A DNA stretch of 64,000 nt from Tremella fuciformis (Eukaryota > Basidiomycota > Tremellomycetes > Tremellales > Tremellaceae), in NCBI GenBank assembly GCA_032768795.1, contig CP136490.1, forward strand, positions 3,224,001 through 3,288,000, read 5' to 3'. This document shows, in pieces, positions 13,193 through 24,802 of this stretch. The position numbers were made by a program, and so were the translations under genes. The notes under the pieces are model-generated. The model was not told the origin of the DNA and ran no database searches. It saw only the letters and a list, made by a program, of their open reading frames with translations. The stretch's first letter is position 1; every line of letters starts with the position of its first letter.

Positions 13193-16100
13193 TCAGAAAT
13201 CTCCATCTAGGCCGGAAAGTCCGTCCCTGCCAGCGACTCGCCCTGCCGCCTGGCGGCCAAGCGCACTGAGCACGCCTACCAACTTCTCCTTGGCCACCTG
13301 TAGTCTCTGTCGCTCAATCCTCTCTTCTGAAGTGGCCAAGACGGTCCCAACGTCCGACCCTGTGTCACTAGCCTCGCTCTCACTCTCACTCAGATCCTCC
13401 TCGTTGTACTCCTGGTGACCACCCACCCCGGCAAACTCTGTCTGAGCGAGGGTGAGTCGCAAGCGAGTGGTCGCGTCGTGAATCTGTCTTAGTGCCTCAT
13501 GCCGCATTGGCGCAGCCTTGTCGTTGACATCATATGTCGTGGACGAGGACAGGAGTTTGATGTATTCGATGCACACGAGGGCAAACCTGTCGAGTGCCGA
13601 CGCATTGGAAGGGAGGGCTGTCTCGAGATCACGGTCGATGGCGGGTCGGGAGTCGCTTGATCCGGGGAATAGCAGGTCCAGCATCGCCGGGACAGAGGCA
13701 AGAGATGCTCCGGCGCCTTTGATCTCTTCGGCAGCGAGTGCGCTCGCAAGAGCGGCTTGGGCCCCAGCGGTAGGCTGCGCGAAGACGCCCCAAAGACCAA
13801 TCAATACCAGACCCAATGCGTGGGCGGCTGATCCTCGGGGTACGGTTTCGACAACGCCTCGGATCTCCCTCTCGAAAGATGAGGCTCGAAGGGCTGACCC
13901 GACACTGTTTGCCTCGAGGTTTGACAGGAGCCGTGCCAGTGACACAGATGTGGAGGATGAATTGACCGTCGAAGACTCGACAATGCGGATGAAGAGGCGC
14001 GAGTATAGGTCGTAGAGGTGTACTAACGCGACCTGCTCGGCAATGGCCGCTAGAGGAGCGGTCGAAGACGGGACAAAGTCAAGGAAGCGCATAGCCTCGT
14101 CCAGGGGTAAGGCAAGTACAGCCGCCAACGCAGGAGAAGTCTCTGTCGTCACGGAATCTTGAGCTTCTCGCCATAACTGTTCGGGCGAGCGCAGAAGCGG
14201 CAGACGAGGTTGCAGCAGTGCCAAGAGCGCCAAGCTGTATGCTGACTTTGCTGTGCGGTTCAGGCGAATGACCAATCGAGCCTTGACAAAGCTCGTGGGA
14301 GCAATGGCTGTTATGATCAGTACTAGCATCAATGTGCAAGAAGCGACGCACCATTCCCGACTACCGCAGCTGCGAGGGATTCGAGACGAGGAGACTCGGC
14401 CTCGTCAGTAGCGGAGGCGCGTGGAAAGACTAGCTTGACAGCCTCGCTGGCAATGTTGCGCACACTGCCGACGTCCCCGTCATCCTCCTCGGTCGAAGAG
14501 GACCATCGGCGGCCAAGAGGGCCGAGAAGCGCGAAGACGACTGCAGCGATGATGAGTCGCCAAGTCCACTCGACCAAGTTCTGCGGGCTCGGAACAACAG
14601 CCTGAGGCAAGCCTCGACTCAGGAGCCGCGTGGCATGCTCGGCAGTGATCAGAGGCAACCGAGACAGCACCTGACCGGTGGAGGTTGCTTCGTTCGTAAA
14701 GTTTTCGCTCAAGGGCGACGTGACACGCTGCCCCCTGAAGACGGTCGCGGCGGATGGGAGCAGCGAGAAGGATACTGCAAAGGCCGCGAAAACCCTAACG
14801 CCACTGTCTCCATTGTCCCTCTTCCTCTTTGTCGCTTTGACCTTTTTCTTCGGTACTTCCTCTTCGTCCTCGTCATCGTCTTCCGCCTCGTCATCAAAGT
14901 CCTGGTCATCTTCCTGCTTGAGCTGCAGCAACTCCTGGCGAGCGGCTTCCTCGATTGCGAATTGTGCTCGCCACGCTGCCAGGTCTTGTTCGCCGCCAAC
15001 AGCCCCTCGGTACGCTTCGAGCTCGTCCACTTTGCGCTGCAGGGTGGCCACGCGCTGCTGCAGTAGCTCGATGTATAGCTTGGCGCCTAGGAAGATTGTA
15101 GCTTTGGCGCTGGCATTCGGCCGTGCGATCTCTCCTAGTCCATCGACTGTGCCGTCCGGAGCCCGGAAGTCGGTAGTCTGCTTCTGCTCCTCCGACGAGG
15201 TGCCGTAGAGCACACGAAGAGCAGGAACCGAGTCTCGCAAGTCGGCCTGCGCAGCCTGGACTTTTTGCCGGTACCGACGTTCAGTCTTGTTGTGCTTGCC
15301 TACAGCTGTTGCCTGAGTCTCCGATGATGCTGGTTTGGGGTTGTTTGTGCGACGAGCGGCTGGGGCTTTGGGCAGCGAAGGAGCTTTGCTGGGCGTGCGC
15401 CGTAGAGATACAGGCTGCTGGTTCCCATCAAAGTCATTGGTCGAGTCAGCGTTGACGTTCGCTGATGATGATGAGCGTTTGCTTTTGAAACCCCGAGACA
15501 GTAACTGACTATTCTCTGGAGCCAAGTATGTGGGCTGCTTGAGCTGGCCGAGGTTCATAAAGTTCCCCTGGGATTGCTTCATCTGTTGAAGTTGCTGCTG
15601 CTGCATCCAGCTCGGGGGTATGGTGTTCTGCGCCTGCTGGAGCGGCATATTGAACCCCTGGTCCAGTTGACCATTGCCAAAATCGAACGACTGGTCAAAA
15701 AGGCCCTGATCCGCCTGTCCGAAACTGAAGTCGTTGCTCAGCGATGCCTTGTGGCCGGGTAGGAAGAGGCCCAGATTCTGCTGCTGAGTCTGCTTCAGCG
15801 AACTGAGGTCCGACTGGAAGAGCAACATGTCGAGCTCGTTCTGGCTGAAGCTGTTCGCCAGCAAGAAGTCGTCCGCGGCGCCGCCGAGGGAGAAGTTGGA
15901 CCTGGGCGAGGCGGAAGAATGGGGCGAATGGGAGCTCGAGCCCGAAGCAGAGGCCGAGGTGGTGCTCATACTCAGCGGAAGGGAAGCGGGAGAAAGGGAC
16001 GGTCCGCGAGACCCCCATGACTGGCTGCCGAGGGCGTCTGAGGCGGACGAGATGGACAGTCGGTGATTCATGTTGAAGTTTGGAGGGATGATGAGGTTCG

Positions 16101-16227
16101 GGTCGCCGTACGGAGCGGTGAGATCAGGCGGGAAGAGAGCGGACGTGGGGGAGATGTTGGAAGAGGAGGTCGCGTCGTCAAAGAAGAACTGATCATCGTT
16201 CTGCGAGGCAAAGGCGAGAGTCGACAT
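13193..16227 (-). CDS. SRE1: SREBP-type membrane-bound bHLH transcription factor Sre1
   Basis: SREBPs are ER-anchored factors released by proteolysis when sterol or oxygen is low, after which the N-terminal half activates sterol genes. The roughly 1000-residue protein has a Ser/Gln-rich acidic N-terminus. The bHLH starts at about residue 312 with GKHNKTERRYRQKVQAAQ, where the Tyr in ERRYR is the SREBP hallmark, and a leucine-zipper-like helix (LYIELLQQRVATLQRKVDEL) follows. An acidic/basic stretch leads to two hydrophobic segments (RVFAAFAVSFSLLPSAATVF and WTWRLIIAAVVFALLGPLG) that would form the ER hairpin. A long C-terminal domain, predicted to face the cytosol and to bind the Scp1-type partner, completes it. 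There is one intron, near 14300-14350. It is divergent from CSN5. Confidence 0.93.
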
Positions 16228-16597
16228 GGCGACTCAGGACCGGGAGTTACTGGCAATTACGGATTGTCGAAGTCGAGCAGGAGGTCTAGTGGGACAGCAA
16301 CGTGTTCAGAGACGGACAGGAATGTGAGTGAGGTGTCGACTGGCGAACTACTGTCGCCGTCGCTGTCGATGCGGTGTCAACATGATCTCATTATCCCTTT
16401 CTGCTTTTACATCGAACGATTCCTCGTCTCGAAACATCGTCCCATCTTGGCCACCCGGCGACCGTCGCCTTCCCGTTCGGGTAGTTTCACCACGTGGTTC
16501 CTGGCAGGGCGGAAGCAGTTCGGACACGCTCAAGGTGGAGGTGACCGAGCGTCTTTCAGCGGTCGTTCGCCTTCAGTCCATCCTGTCACGGAGCAAG
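16228..16597. promoter_or_regulatory. Shared divergent promoter of SRE1 and CSN5 with an E-box
   Basis: This 370-bp interval separates the starts of SRE1 (minus) and CSN5 (plus). It holds a palindromic E-box CACGTG at about 16491-16496 inside TTTCACCACGTGG. SREBP-type bHLH proteins bind both E-boxes and SRE sites, so autoregulation of SRE1 through this site is possible. That role is inferred, not shown. Confidence 0.55.
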
Positions 16598-18024
16598 ATG
16601 GACACAGCTCGCAAGACATTCGAGCTGAACAACGATGTTCGGGTGAGCTGTCTCAGAAGGAGTCTCTTTCCCAGCTCACCTGAGACAGACTGTGGATCCG
16701 ACAGATGCGCTCTTCGCCTACACGAGAGAGCAGGAGACTGTCCTGGAGGAATCGGCGCCGTGGAAGACCGAGTACGTTCAGCGGGTTCACAAGGGCCAAT
16801 GCGCTGACAATAGTCCGCACTACTTCCAGACGGTCAAGATCTCCGCCACCGCACTGATCAAGATGGTCACACACGCTCGGTCAGGCGGCATCTACGAGAT
16901 CATGGGGGTGATGTATGGCAAAGTCCGCGATCATACGTTCTGGATCATGGACGCCGCGGCACTGCCGGTGCAAGGGACGGAGACGAGGGTCAACGCAGGC
17001 AACGAGGTGACATGAGCTAGGTTGAGAGAGAGGTCAGAAGCTCATGGTCAGGCATTTGAGTATATGGTTCAATTCCAGATGGCAAATGCCGAGGCGGGGA
17101 AGAGCGAGCTGCTTCGTGGATGGTATCACTCGTCAGCTGCCTGTGGCTTACTGACCAAAGCTGACTCGTAGACATCCTGGGTATGGATGCTGGCTGTCGG
17201 GCATCGACGTAAATACCCAAATGACGAATCAGCAGCACAACGATCCATACCTCGCTGTAGTCGTGAGCGGCCTGTAGAAGAAGCCTTGCGTGCGTTTGCT
17301 TATCACAGATCGATCCCAACAGGACAGTATCGGCTGGCAAAGTGGAGATCGGTGCTTTCCGCACTTACCCCGAGGTCAGTCATATCTAGCGGAGTGTATG
17401 TTTGGCTGACGTGAAGGGCTACAAACCTCCCGCATCCAGCTCGAGCGAATACCAGTCCATCCCGATGGACAAGATCGAGGACTTTGGCGTGCACGCAAAT
17501 GCATACTACCCGCTCAAAGTCGAAATATACAAGACTAAGCTGGACGAGCAGCTGCTTGATCTGCTGTGGAACAAGTACTGGGTGTCAACGCTCTCACAAA
17601 GTATCCTGGTCAGCGTCAGTTCTTTCTCTCGCTGCGCCAAGCAATCTTTGCCGACGAGCAGAACCGCGCATACGCCACGAGACAGGTCATAGACCTCGAC
17701 GCCAAGCTGCAGTCGTGTTGCCGCAGCGTGCACGACAGCTCTACGAAACTGACTGCAAGAACAGTCGAATCTCAAGCGGGCACGAAAGAGGCTCCAAAGA
17801 CAAAACTCGAGGAGAGCGAGACGCCGCTGAACAAGGCCACCAAGGACAGGCAGGTCTCTTTCTGCGATGGTCGGACTCCTCACTGATCAAGGAGCGTGCG
17901 CATCGCCACTGAGGCGAAGAACGGACTCCTTTCGCAGGTTCTCAAGGATAAGCTCTTCAATACTCCCCTCACGACAGCCCTTACTCTTGAAGAGGCCCAG
18001 GCGGCCGTCAAGGCTATCATGTAG
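16598..18024 (+). CDS. CSN5: COP9 signalosome subunit 5, JAMM deneddylase
   Basis: CSN5 (Rri1 in yeast) is the metalloprotease subunit that removes Nedd8/Rub1 from cullins. Splicing yields an MPN domain with the upstream catalytic Glu in [12 protein letters not shown] and the JAMM zinc motif [14 protein letters not shown], followed by [10 protein letters not shown]. Next come [22 protein letters not shown] and the Ins-2/C-terminal helices ending QVLKDKLFN. The HSHP motif itself is split by an intron between WYH and the following Ser-His-Pro. About eight short introns are present. The last (17850-17891) must be GC-AG (donor gcaggt) to keep [20 protein letters not shown] in frame. The stop is at 18022-18024. 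Confidence 0.93.
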
Positions 18025-18439
18025 CATTTTTCCTCTAGTGTTGTATATAGCATCTGCATGAGACATGAGCACGGTCCACAGGTGCCGGCTAGCCACAGTC
18101 ACCAGATCCTAGGTCAGTTTGAGAGTGAATGGTCGGACGAGGCACTTCAGGATCTCCTAGCCTAGGGTCTGTAACGCGTGACGACGGAGGTGTATCGATG
18201 CATGCGCCAGGCAGCATACGACGTGCGACCACACGACCAAGATTCCTAGCTAGCCAGCAGCCAAGTGTTCATAGTAGGTGGTGCGACATGAGAATCATCC
18301 TTCTCGTTCAAGACCATGGGGTTGGGTCGTCGGTACGTCATGTATTTATACACAGATGGAATGTTCAGAGCGACAGGCTTATACAGGGCATACCATACTC
18401 GTCACTGCTCGGACGAGGCGGCGCACGTCGTCCGGCGAC
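18025..18439. other. Convergent intergenic region CSN5 / SLT gene
   Basis: A 415-bp gap between two converging stop codons, so it should contain two 3' UTRs and terminators. Nothing further is recognised. Confidence 0.5.
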
Positions 18440-19789
18440 TCAGCAAGCGGCGAGGTTGAAGTACGTGCCGAGGGTTGTCCCGTCTTTGCCCTGCATCCAG
18501 CCGTTGACAACCTGGGTGAGGTAGTCGAGGTTGTTCTGCGCTGTGCAGTCGCCCTGAGAGGCGGCGGCAGTGGCATCTGCAACGGTCATACCGACGGTCC
18601 AGCCGTTGTATTGTCCCATGGCCTGGCGGTCAGCTATGAGCAACGCTGTAACGAAACACTCACCTCGAAGAAGGAAGATCCTGCAGCGTCGTAGTAGTTC
18701 TTGAACACCTTGGCGCCGCCCTCAATGTTGAACGAGACATCGTAGCAGCTGGAACATCAGCTGAGACGGCCTGACCGATGGACGAGCAAGACTTACTTGC
18801 CGCCCGGTGCGCCGCCACAGTTTTCAGAAGCGAGTTGCATCAAGCCTGCCTCGCCGTTTCCGCCAGTGGCACCAGAATTGCATCCCGACTCTTGCATGGC
18901 AATCGATGCCAGGAGGATGGGAGGGAGACCGTACTGGTTCGCGACCGATGTCATCTCATCCTTGTACTGCGCGCAGGCGGAGAAGGGACCGCTGCCATCG
19001 AACTCGGCGGCGACGAGCTCTTCGACGGCTACCTTTGGCGGGGTCCACCCGCCGCCATTGATGCCGCAATTGATCCAGCTCTCTTGGCCGTTCGGGTTAT
19101 CAGAGTCCGAGTTGCAGTACCCGCAGGTGCTGCGCGTCAGTCTGAACATCTGCTCGCAGGAGTCAGACCTACGAGTCGGTCACGGTGAGAAGGCCGCCCG
19201 AGTTGCCGCCGCTGCTGCTACTGCCGGTCGAGGCGGAAGACGCCGATGAAGTAGTCTGGGACCAGTCAGACGAGGAGGTGGTGGTAGCCTCCCACCAGTC
19301 GGCGGACGAGGTGGTCGTGGCTACCCAAGCGGCGGACGACGAGGTGTGCTTGCCCTACGTCATCAGCGACGCCTCCTTTGACAGATAGAGCCGTGTGAAA
19401 CATCCGCCACGGCTCGGACACGGAGCTGGCAGCCAATGATGGGAAGACGAGATGAGACTCACTCCCTTGGCCCAGGCAGCCTGGCCGTCGATGGATTGTG
19501 TCGAGGTGGGGGCGTATGAGTCGGCGCTGTCGGTCGAGGTGGCAGAGGCGGTGAAGCTGGAGTCCTTCTTCCTGCACGTCTTGGTGCGCTTCTTGACGTT
19601 CTTCTTGACGAGTTTGTGCGCCTCGGCATGACCGACATTGTCACGAGCAGCCTGTCGGGCTCCCTGGTGGACGGGTACGAGGTTGCTGTGACGGCGGTGT
19701 CGCTGATGGGCTGGGGCGTGCGAGCCAGCAGTGACCATTCCCAGGAGCGGCAGGAGCGGAAGGAGGATGGCGATGTTGACGGCTACCAT
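18440..19789 (-). CDS. Secreted protein with lytic-transglycosylase (SLT/lysozyme-like) domain
   Basis: The protein begins with a signal peptide (MVAVNIAILLPLLPLLGMVTA). A basic stretch rich in Lys and His comes next, then a Ser/Thr/Trp linker (for example WVATTTSSADWWEATTTSS) likely to be O-glycosylated. The C-terminal half contains CGYC, INCGINGGGWTPP, and then QYGLPPILLASIAMQESGCN followed by GEAGLMQL. This last part fits the SLT/lysozyme-like fold, with the Glu of MQESG as probable catalytic residue and GLMQ as the conserved second motif. At least ten cysteines suggest disulfides typical of a secreted enzyme. Bacterial relatives cut peptidoglycan. The fungal substrate is unknown: it may attack bacteria or chitin-like wall polymers. 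Four or five introns are present; the terminus is FNLAAC. Confidence 0.83.
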
Positions 19790-20982
19790 TTTCGTTGATT
19801 CGTCTCAAGTGTCGTATGAGCGGGTCGATAGGTATGTAGTCGTAGGTCGTGTCGAGTCGTTGAAAGAGCGAGTTGTGTCCACAGTCACAATGATGGCTGA
19901 TGGAAGGACCGAGTTAAAATGAAAGTGGTGTTCTGTCGTCTTAGCCACAGCTCGGTGACAAGAGTGAGTGCGAGTGGGGGCCGAGGACTGCTAGGGCGTC
20001 GTGGAGTGGCAGAGGGTGTAGGTGTTTGGGCGAAGAGAATGAGTGAAGAGAAGAGATGAAGCACAATGCGTAAGAGTGAGAATGGGTCTAGCAACAGTGG
20101 GGGGAAGCGAAAGGCAAAGGGGTCCTGGCGCTGCACGGCGAAATAGCGCGAAAAGAGGGGGAGTGCAGCGAGGCGAGGGGGCGATGGCAATGGTGGCCGA
20201 TGCGCCGGGGGGAAGGCTGAGGCGCGAGGCGATGGCCCAGGGGCGGGACAAAGGATAATTGGTCGAAACGGGTCGGAAGGTCGCAGCTGTCAAAGGACAA
20301 TGAGTCAAGGGGAGACTCACTGATCAGTCGTTGTTGTTGTTGATGCCGCGGGGTAGGAGGGTCGAGCTCAAGCCACTAGGACACTGGCTGGGCAAGGGGA
20401 GAGTTGACTGATGGGGATGTGAAACAGAGTCCGGCCGGCGTCCTTGTTTCGACAACGTCTCACTCGTGCTCGGAACGGGAAGGTAGTTAGAGGTGGTCGA
20501 GGGTGAGTAGAGAGGAGAGAAGAAGAGATGGTGAAGAGAGGATGCATGCCTGTCAGGTCTCATGTTCTTGGTGTGAAAGCGGCCTTGAAGGGCGGAATCA
20601 TAAGTCTTTTAGGACAATGTGCCAAGGGAAAGCCAAGTCACACAGCCCAAGGAACCGAACACCGATGGTCCGAGCGCCGCTCGGTACCCCGCTTCAGAAT
20701 CATCTTTACCCCGCACCCACATGATCATCTCGCCGACATCCGCAGCGTAGCCAGCTGCGAAGAGCAGGGTGCAAGAGATCAGTCTGGTACAAGAACCAAC
20801 AGCAGCAGCAGCCATCGTTTCGGTCTCCAAGATGATTGCCATTTGCGGCGTGTGTACATCGTACAGTGGGCGCCACAGTCACAAATAGAACTGGAAGCGC
20901 AAGCAGATGCACAAGAAATGTCCTGAGGAAGTGATAGACCTAATGTATGATCCCTACACGAGATATGTCTAGCCGAACAGCA
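19790..20982. other. Intergenic region upstream of the SLT gene
   Basis: About 1.2 kb with no gene recognised. It holds the promoter of the minus-strand SLT-domain gene (nearest 19790) and the 3' end of the first GH16 gene. Purine-rich stretches near 20030-20270 on the plus strand correspond to pyrimidine tracts on the coding strand of the SLT gene, typical of its 5' leader. Small open frames here show no domain. Confidence 0.5.
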
Positions 20983-22526
20983 CTATGCAGACAAGCCCAC
21001 AGCAATCATACCAGCCACGACGCTGAGCGCCCAAGCCGTGAGACCGCCTCGCGAAGTGACGGCCCCGTTTTTGGCGCTAGATGTGCCGTCCGCACTCGAC
21101 GTGGCGCCGACGCCAGCGGTGACTGTTCCGGTCGACGATCCAGAGACGGAAGCTGTCGACGACGAGTTGGACCCGGACGTGCTGCCAGAGAAGACGTTGA
21201 TGTAGTTGAACTCGAAGTATGCGTTCTCGAGGCCCGACCCCGCGTATTCGACGTACGTCGAATAGCTGATTGTCAACTCTGACTCCTATCTGTGGAGTAG
21301 AACACTTACCAAGTGGCATCGCCCGACAGGGCCGGGCACGTCTCGGCGAGAGTGCTCGCCACGCCTGCCCAGGATCCACACAGCGTGATGTCAATAGTCA
21401 GCGTTTGCGCTGATCATCAGCCCTGATCTCTTTCGCTGCCAGACCACCTACCGGCAAAGTTGTCCGTGATGCTGCACGTAGACGACGAGTAGACTGCCAC
21501 AGGCGTGCCGAGCGTAGAGGTGTCAATGGTGTCCGTGTCGACTGTCAGAGAGCTTGGCACGCTGGACCGCTAACATGTAAGCGCCTGGGGCCGAGGCGAC
21601 TGAAGGGTGAGGAGGGCTCACAGTGAGGAACCACACCCGCACTGCATCCGAGGCGAGCTCGGCAACATAGACACCTCCTCCGGCAGCTGCAAACCCGGCC
21701 CCATATGCGCTCGTATCCGTGTCGTTGGTCACGCAGCCCGAGTCGTAATTGGTGCCGACGGCACAGTCGGTCCAGCCATATGTGCCCGTCATAGTCTCCG
21801 TGGTGGACGCCGTACATCTGCTAATGAGCCCCAAACTCAACGCACAGCAGTTATACACACGACGAGACGTTGGAGTGCAGGGCGACCTGGTTGGTCTGCC
21901 TATCGTTGATCCCCTCCATAATGTCAATCTCGCCGCCTAGCGGCCAGTCTGCTCCTTCTGCGCTGCTTCAGCTCCCAGATACGACTCTTGCTCCTGTGCC
22001 GGCTCACGCGTCCACAGCGCCGGCCATACGCTGCATCCCCATGGCATATGCACCATGTCAAATACCCAGACCGTGCCGACATTGTAGGTCGTCTTGCTCA
22101 GCAATTTGGGCGCATACCGCTTTTCGTTGTAGTCGACATAAGACGTGTTGTCCACTACCTCGTCAGCCCTGCACTCCAGCTGCGGCACGTCAGACTCGCC
22201 TTTGACGATCGTCGTCCCCGATCCTGATGTGTACAAGAGAGAGGTGTTCTGAGCTGTGGCCCAGAAGACATCTCCACTAAGCCGTCAGCTCGATACACAT
22301 CGTCGTCGGACAAGGGAGCAACTCGCTTGGTTGTGTTGTCGTAGGTCTCTACCGGAAACTTGAACCCGTCACTGTACCATCAGCCTCCTCACCTCACATC
22401 TCCTCGTCCTGCAGAGACACACAAGAACCCGGATCCCGACCACGACTCTATGCGAGGATAAGTGGTCGCCGCAGCTCCTGCAGCAAACAAGGCCAGGCCC
22501 AAGCTGAGCCCAAATTCGCGCAACAT
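20983..22526 (-). CDS. GH16 glycoside hydrolase with GPI-type tail, copy 1
   Basis: This is a GH16 enzyme of the laminarinase/transglycosylase group, expected to act on beta-1,3- or mixed-linked glucan at the wall. It has a signal peptide (MLREFGLSLGLALFAAGAAA) and the catalytic motif GGEIDIMEGIN, where the two Glu are nucleophile and acid/base. MPWGCSVWPALWTR lies before it and TYGWTDCAVGTNYDSGC after it. The C-terminus has a Ser/Thr stretch, then a hydrophobic end (WALSVVAGMIAVGLSA) fitting a GPI signal. It is a tandem duplicate of the next gene. Two introns have GC donors (22277-22326, gcgagt; 22155-22199, gcgagt), while the matching introns of copy 2 start with GT. The second is 45 nt with no stop, so retention would add 15 residues in frame. 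Confidence 0.88.
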
Positions 22527-22841
22527 GCCGCAACCTTGTTTACTCCGATGTCAGATATCGACCTTCAAGCCGAGATGAATGGGTCAGAACGAGGAATGAG
22601 ATGCAATTCGAAGATGAATGCATGGCCTGCGAGTCCGTGTCATAAGACGAGGGATGACTGGGGTGCTTTGATCAACAAACGCCGCAATGGATGGACCGCC
22701 GGACACCGGACAACGGAGGCGGCTTGAGCGTCAAATAACCCGGCTCATGCGGCACTGCAATCCGCAGCCGGCCATTTGGGTACGAAAATACATACATTCT
22801 ATGCATCTAGCAGGCGTCGCATCGATCGCTCGCTCGCTCGC
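22527..22841. other. Intergenic region between the two GH16 genes
   Basis: A 315-bp gap with the promoter of GH16 copy 1 and the 3' UTR of copy 2. A short microsatellite of CTCG units lies at about 22825-22843, running into the copy 2 stop codon. No operator is recognised. Confidence 0.5.
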
Positions 22842-24318
22842 TCACATCGCCCAACTCAACATTGCGCCAAAGAGCAACACCGAGGCCGCCAGCCAAACAG
22901 AATGGGACGTCCGTGGTGCGGCGCCGGATGAACTTGACGAGCTGGAGCTGGAGCTGCTCGAGTTGGAGGACGAAAAGACGTTGATGTAGTTGAAGGCAAA
23001 GTATGCGTTCTCGTATGTCGTGCTGGCGTCGCCGACGACGTAGGTCGTGTAGCTGGCTCATGAGCTGACTGCTTCTCCGGCCGAAAGGGGACGGACCAGG
23101 TGTTGGACCCCGTCAAAGTTGGGCAGGTCTCTTCCAACACAGTGCTCTCCCCTGCCCAGTCGCCACAGAGGGTGATGTCAATGGTCAGTGTTTGTGCTGA
23201 TACGTCAGCCATCCACGCCGTGCTTGCTGACGGGCTGAAACTCACGCCCAAAGTTCTCGCTGATGCTGCACGACGAGTCCGAGTACACGGCGAGCGGCGT
23301 GCCCAGCGTGGACGTATCGATCGACGTCGAGTCGACCGTCAAGTTGCTCGGCACGTCGCTCCGCTGCTGATCAGCCACCTCCCGCTGTGACCACTCGGAG
23401 GGACTGCGGTACTGACGGTCAAGAACCAGACCATGATGGCCGAATCGGTGTACTCGGCCACGTACACGCCGCCGCCGGCAGCGGCGAACCCGGCGCCATA
23501 CGACGCCGTGCTCGTGCTGTTGGTGATACAGCCAGAATTGTCGTTCGAGTCGACCGAACAGTCAGTCCAGCCGTACACGCCCGTCATGCTCGTGCCGCCG
23601 TTCGAGGCGGTACATCTGTCCTTAGCCCTGGATCACTTTCCGCGGCGAAGGGGTAGCACTCACGTCGAGACATTGGTATGGAGGGCGACCTGGTTGATCG
23701 TCCGGTCGTTGACGCCTTCGAAAATATCAATCTCGCCGTTGTTCGGCCAATCTGATCCCTCTGCGCCCGCATCAGCCTCCCTCACATTTCAGATTCTAGT
23801 GGAGGACTCACGCGTCCACACTGCTGGCCAGACACTGCACCCCCACGGCGCATGGACCATATCGATAACCCACACGGTCCCCGCGTCGTACGCCGTCTTG
23901 GCGAGCAGCTTGGGCGCATAGCGCTTCTCGTTGTACACAACGTCAGACGTGTTGTCCACTGACCAATATCAGCACTCCCCTGACATCGCGATGCTGCCGG
24001 CCCACCTTTCATGATGGCCACGCCGTTGCTGTCTGTGTAGATGAGCGACGTGTTGTCCGCCGTCGCCCAGAACACATCGCCACTGCCGGTCAGCCACTAC
24101 CGCCCGCGCCGCGGTATGTCAGGCCGACTCACTTTGTCGTGTTGTCATATGTCGCTGCAGGGTAGTCGAATCCGTCACTTCTATCAGCTCTGACCGTCGG
24201 GCGCATCCGAAGTAGCTCACAAGAAGCTCGTCCCGGAGAACGACTCGACCCTGGCGTACGAGGCGGCTTTGACAGCGGCGAGCAGAGGCAGAGCACCAAG
24301 TACGGCTTGGCGGAGCAT
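22842..24318 (-). CDS. GH16 glycoside hydrolase with GPI-type tail, copy 2
   Basis: A second GH16 enzyme in the same orientation with the same exon plan as copy 1. It has a signal peptide (MLRQAVLGALPLLAAVKAAS) and a catalytic motif GEIDIFEGVNDRTINQVALH. APWGCSVWPAVWT lies before it and VYGWTDCSVDSNDNSGC after it; the cysteines are shared with copy 1. The tail is a run of serines followed by a hydrophobic end (SVWLAASVLLFGAMLSWAM), as expected for GPI attachment. All introns begin with GT. Its role is inferred as glucan remodelling or degradation at the cell surface. The pair clearly arose by tandem duplication, and the proteins have since diverged throughout. Confidence 0.88.
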
Positions 24319-24802
24319 CTTTTACACACACAAACAGAAAGCAGAGAACCTGTCGCTTTTCACTGGTCCCTCGTAAGGCGTTGTTGGCAGTCGGTACAGG
24401 TATGAACAGGTGCGAGAGACAGTGACTGATGTTGTAGATGCGAATCCACTTGCATACTTTTCACGCAGACGCGCAGACCATCCACCAGTGTACACAGCAT
24501 GACATGACCTGCCCCGCGTCGACGGCTCGCATGCATGCACATGTACAGCAAGTAATGAGCTGCGGTTTCTATACCTGTCCGAAAATTCCATCGACGAGGG
24601 ATTGTCACCCAGGCACTGCGGACTGCGGCAATGGCAGCTGCAAACTGAAAACTCTCCGACCGCAGTCTTCTCGTCTCTTCTGACTCTCGTCGGCTTAGCG
24701 ACGTTCACGTGTCCGGCCTTGGCTCTGCAGAGGCATGCATGAGGGCATCGTCACAAGTCAGGGATATCCCCAGCTCGATATATGAAACACCTGCGTACCG
24801 CC
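24319..24802. other. Promoter of GH16 copy 2 and 3' region of the AcrB-like gene
   Basis: A 484-bp gap between two minus-strand genes. No gene or specific regulatory motif was recognised. Confidence 0.5.

Noticed and set aside
14635..15208. Plus-strand frames inside SRE1
   Set aside because: They lie opposite the acidic and coiled-coil parts of SRE1 and have no domain; the minus strand has the SREBP bHLH.
22825..22843. CTCG microsatellite as a CRISPR or regulatory array
   Set aside because: Only about four 4-base units with no spacers; a simple repeat in a eukaryotic genome.
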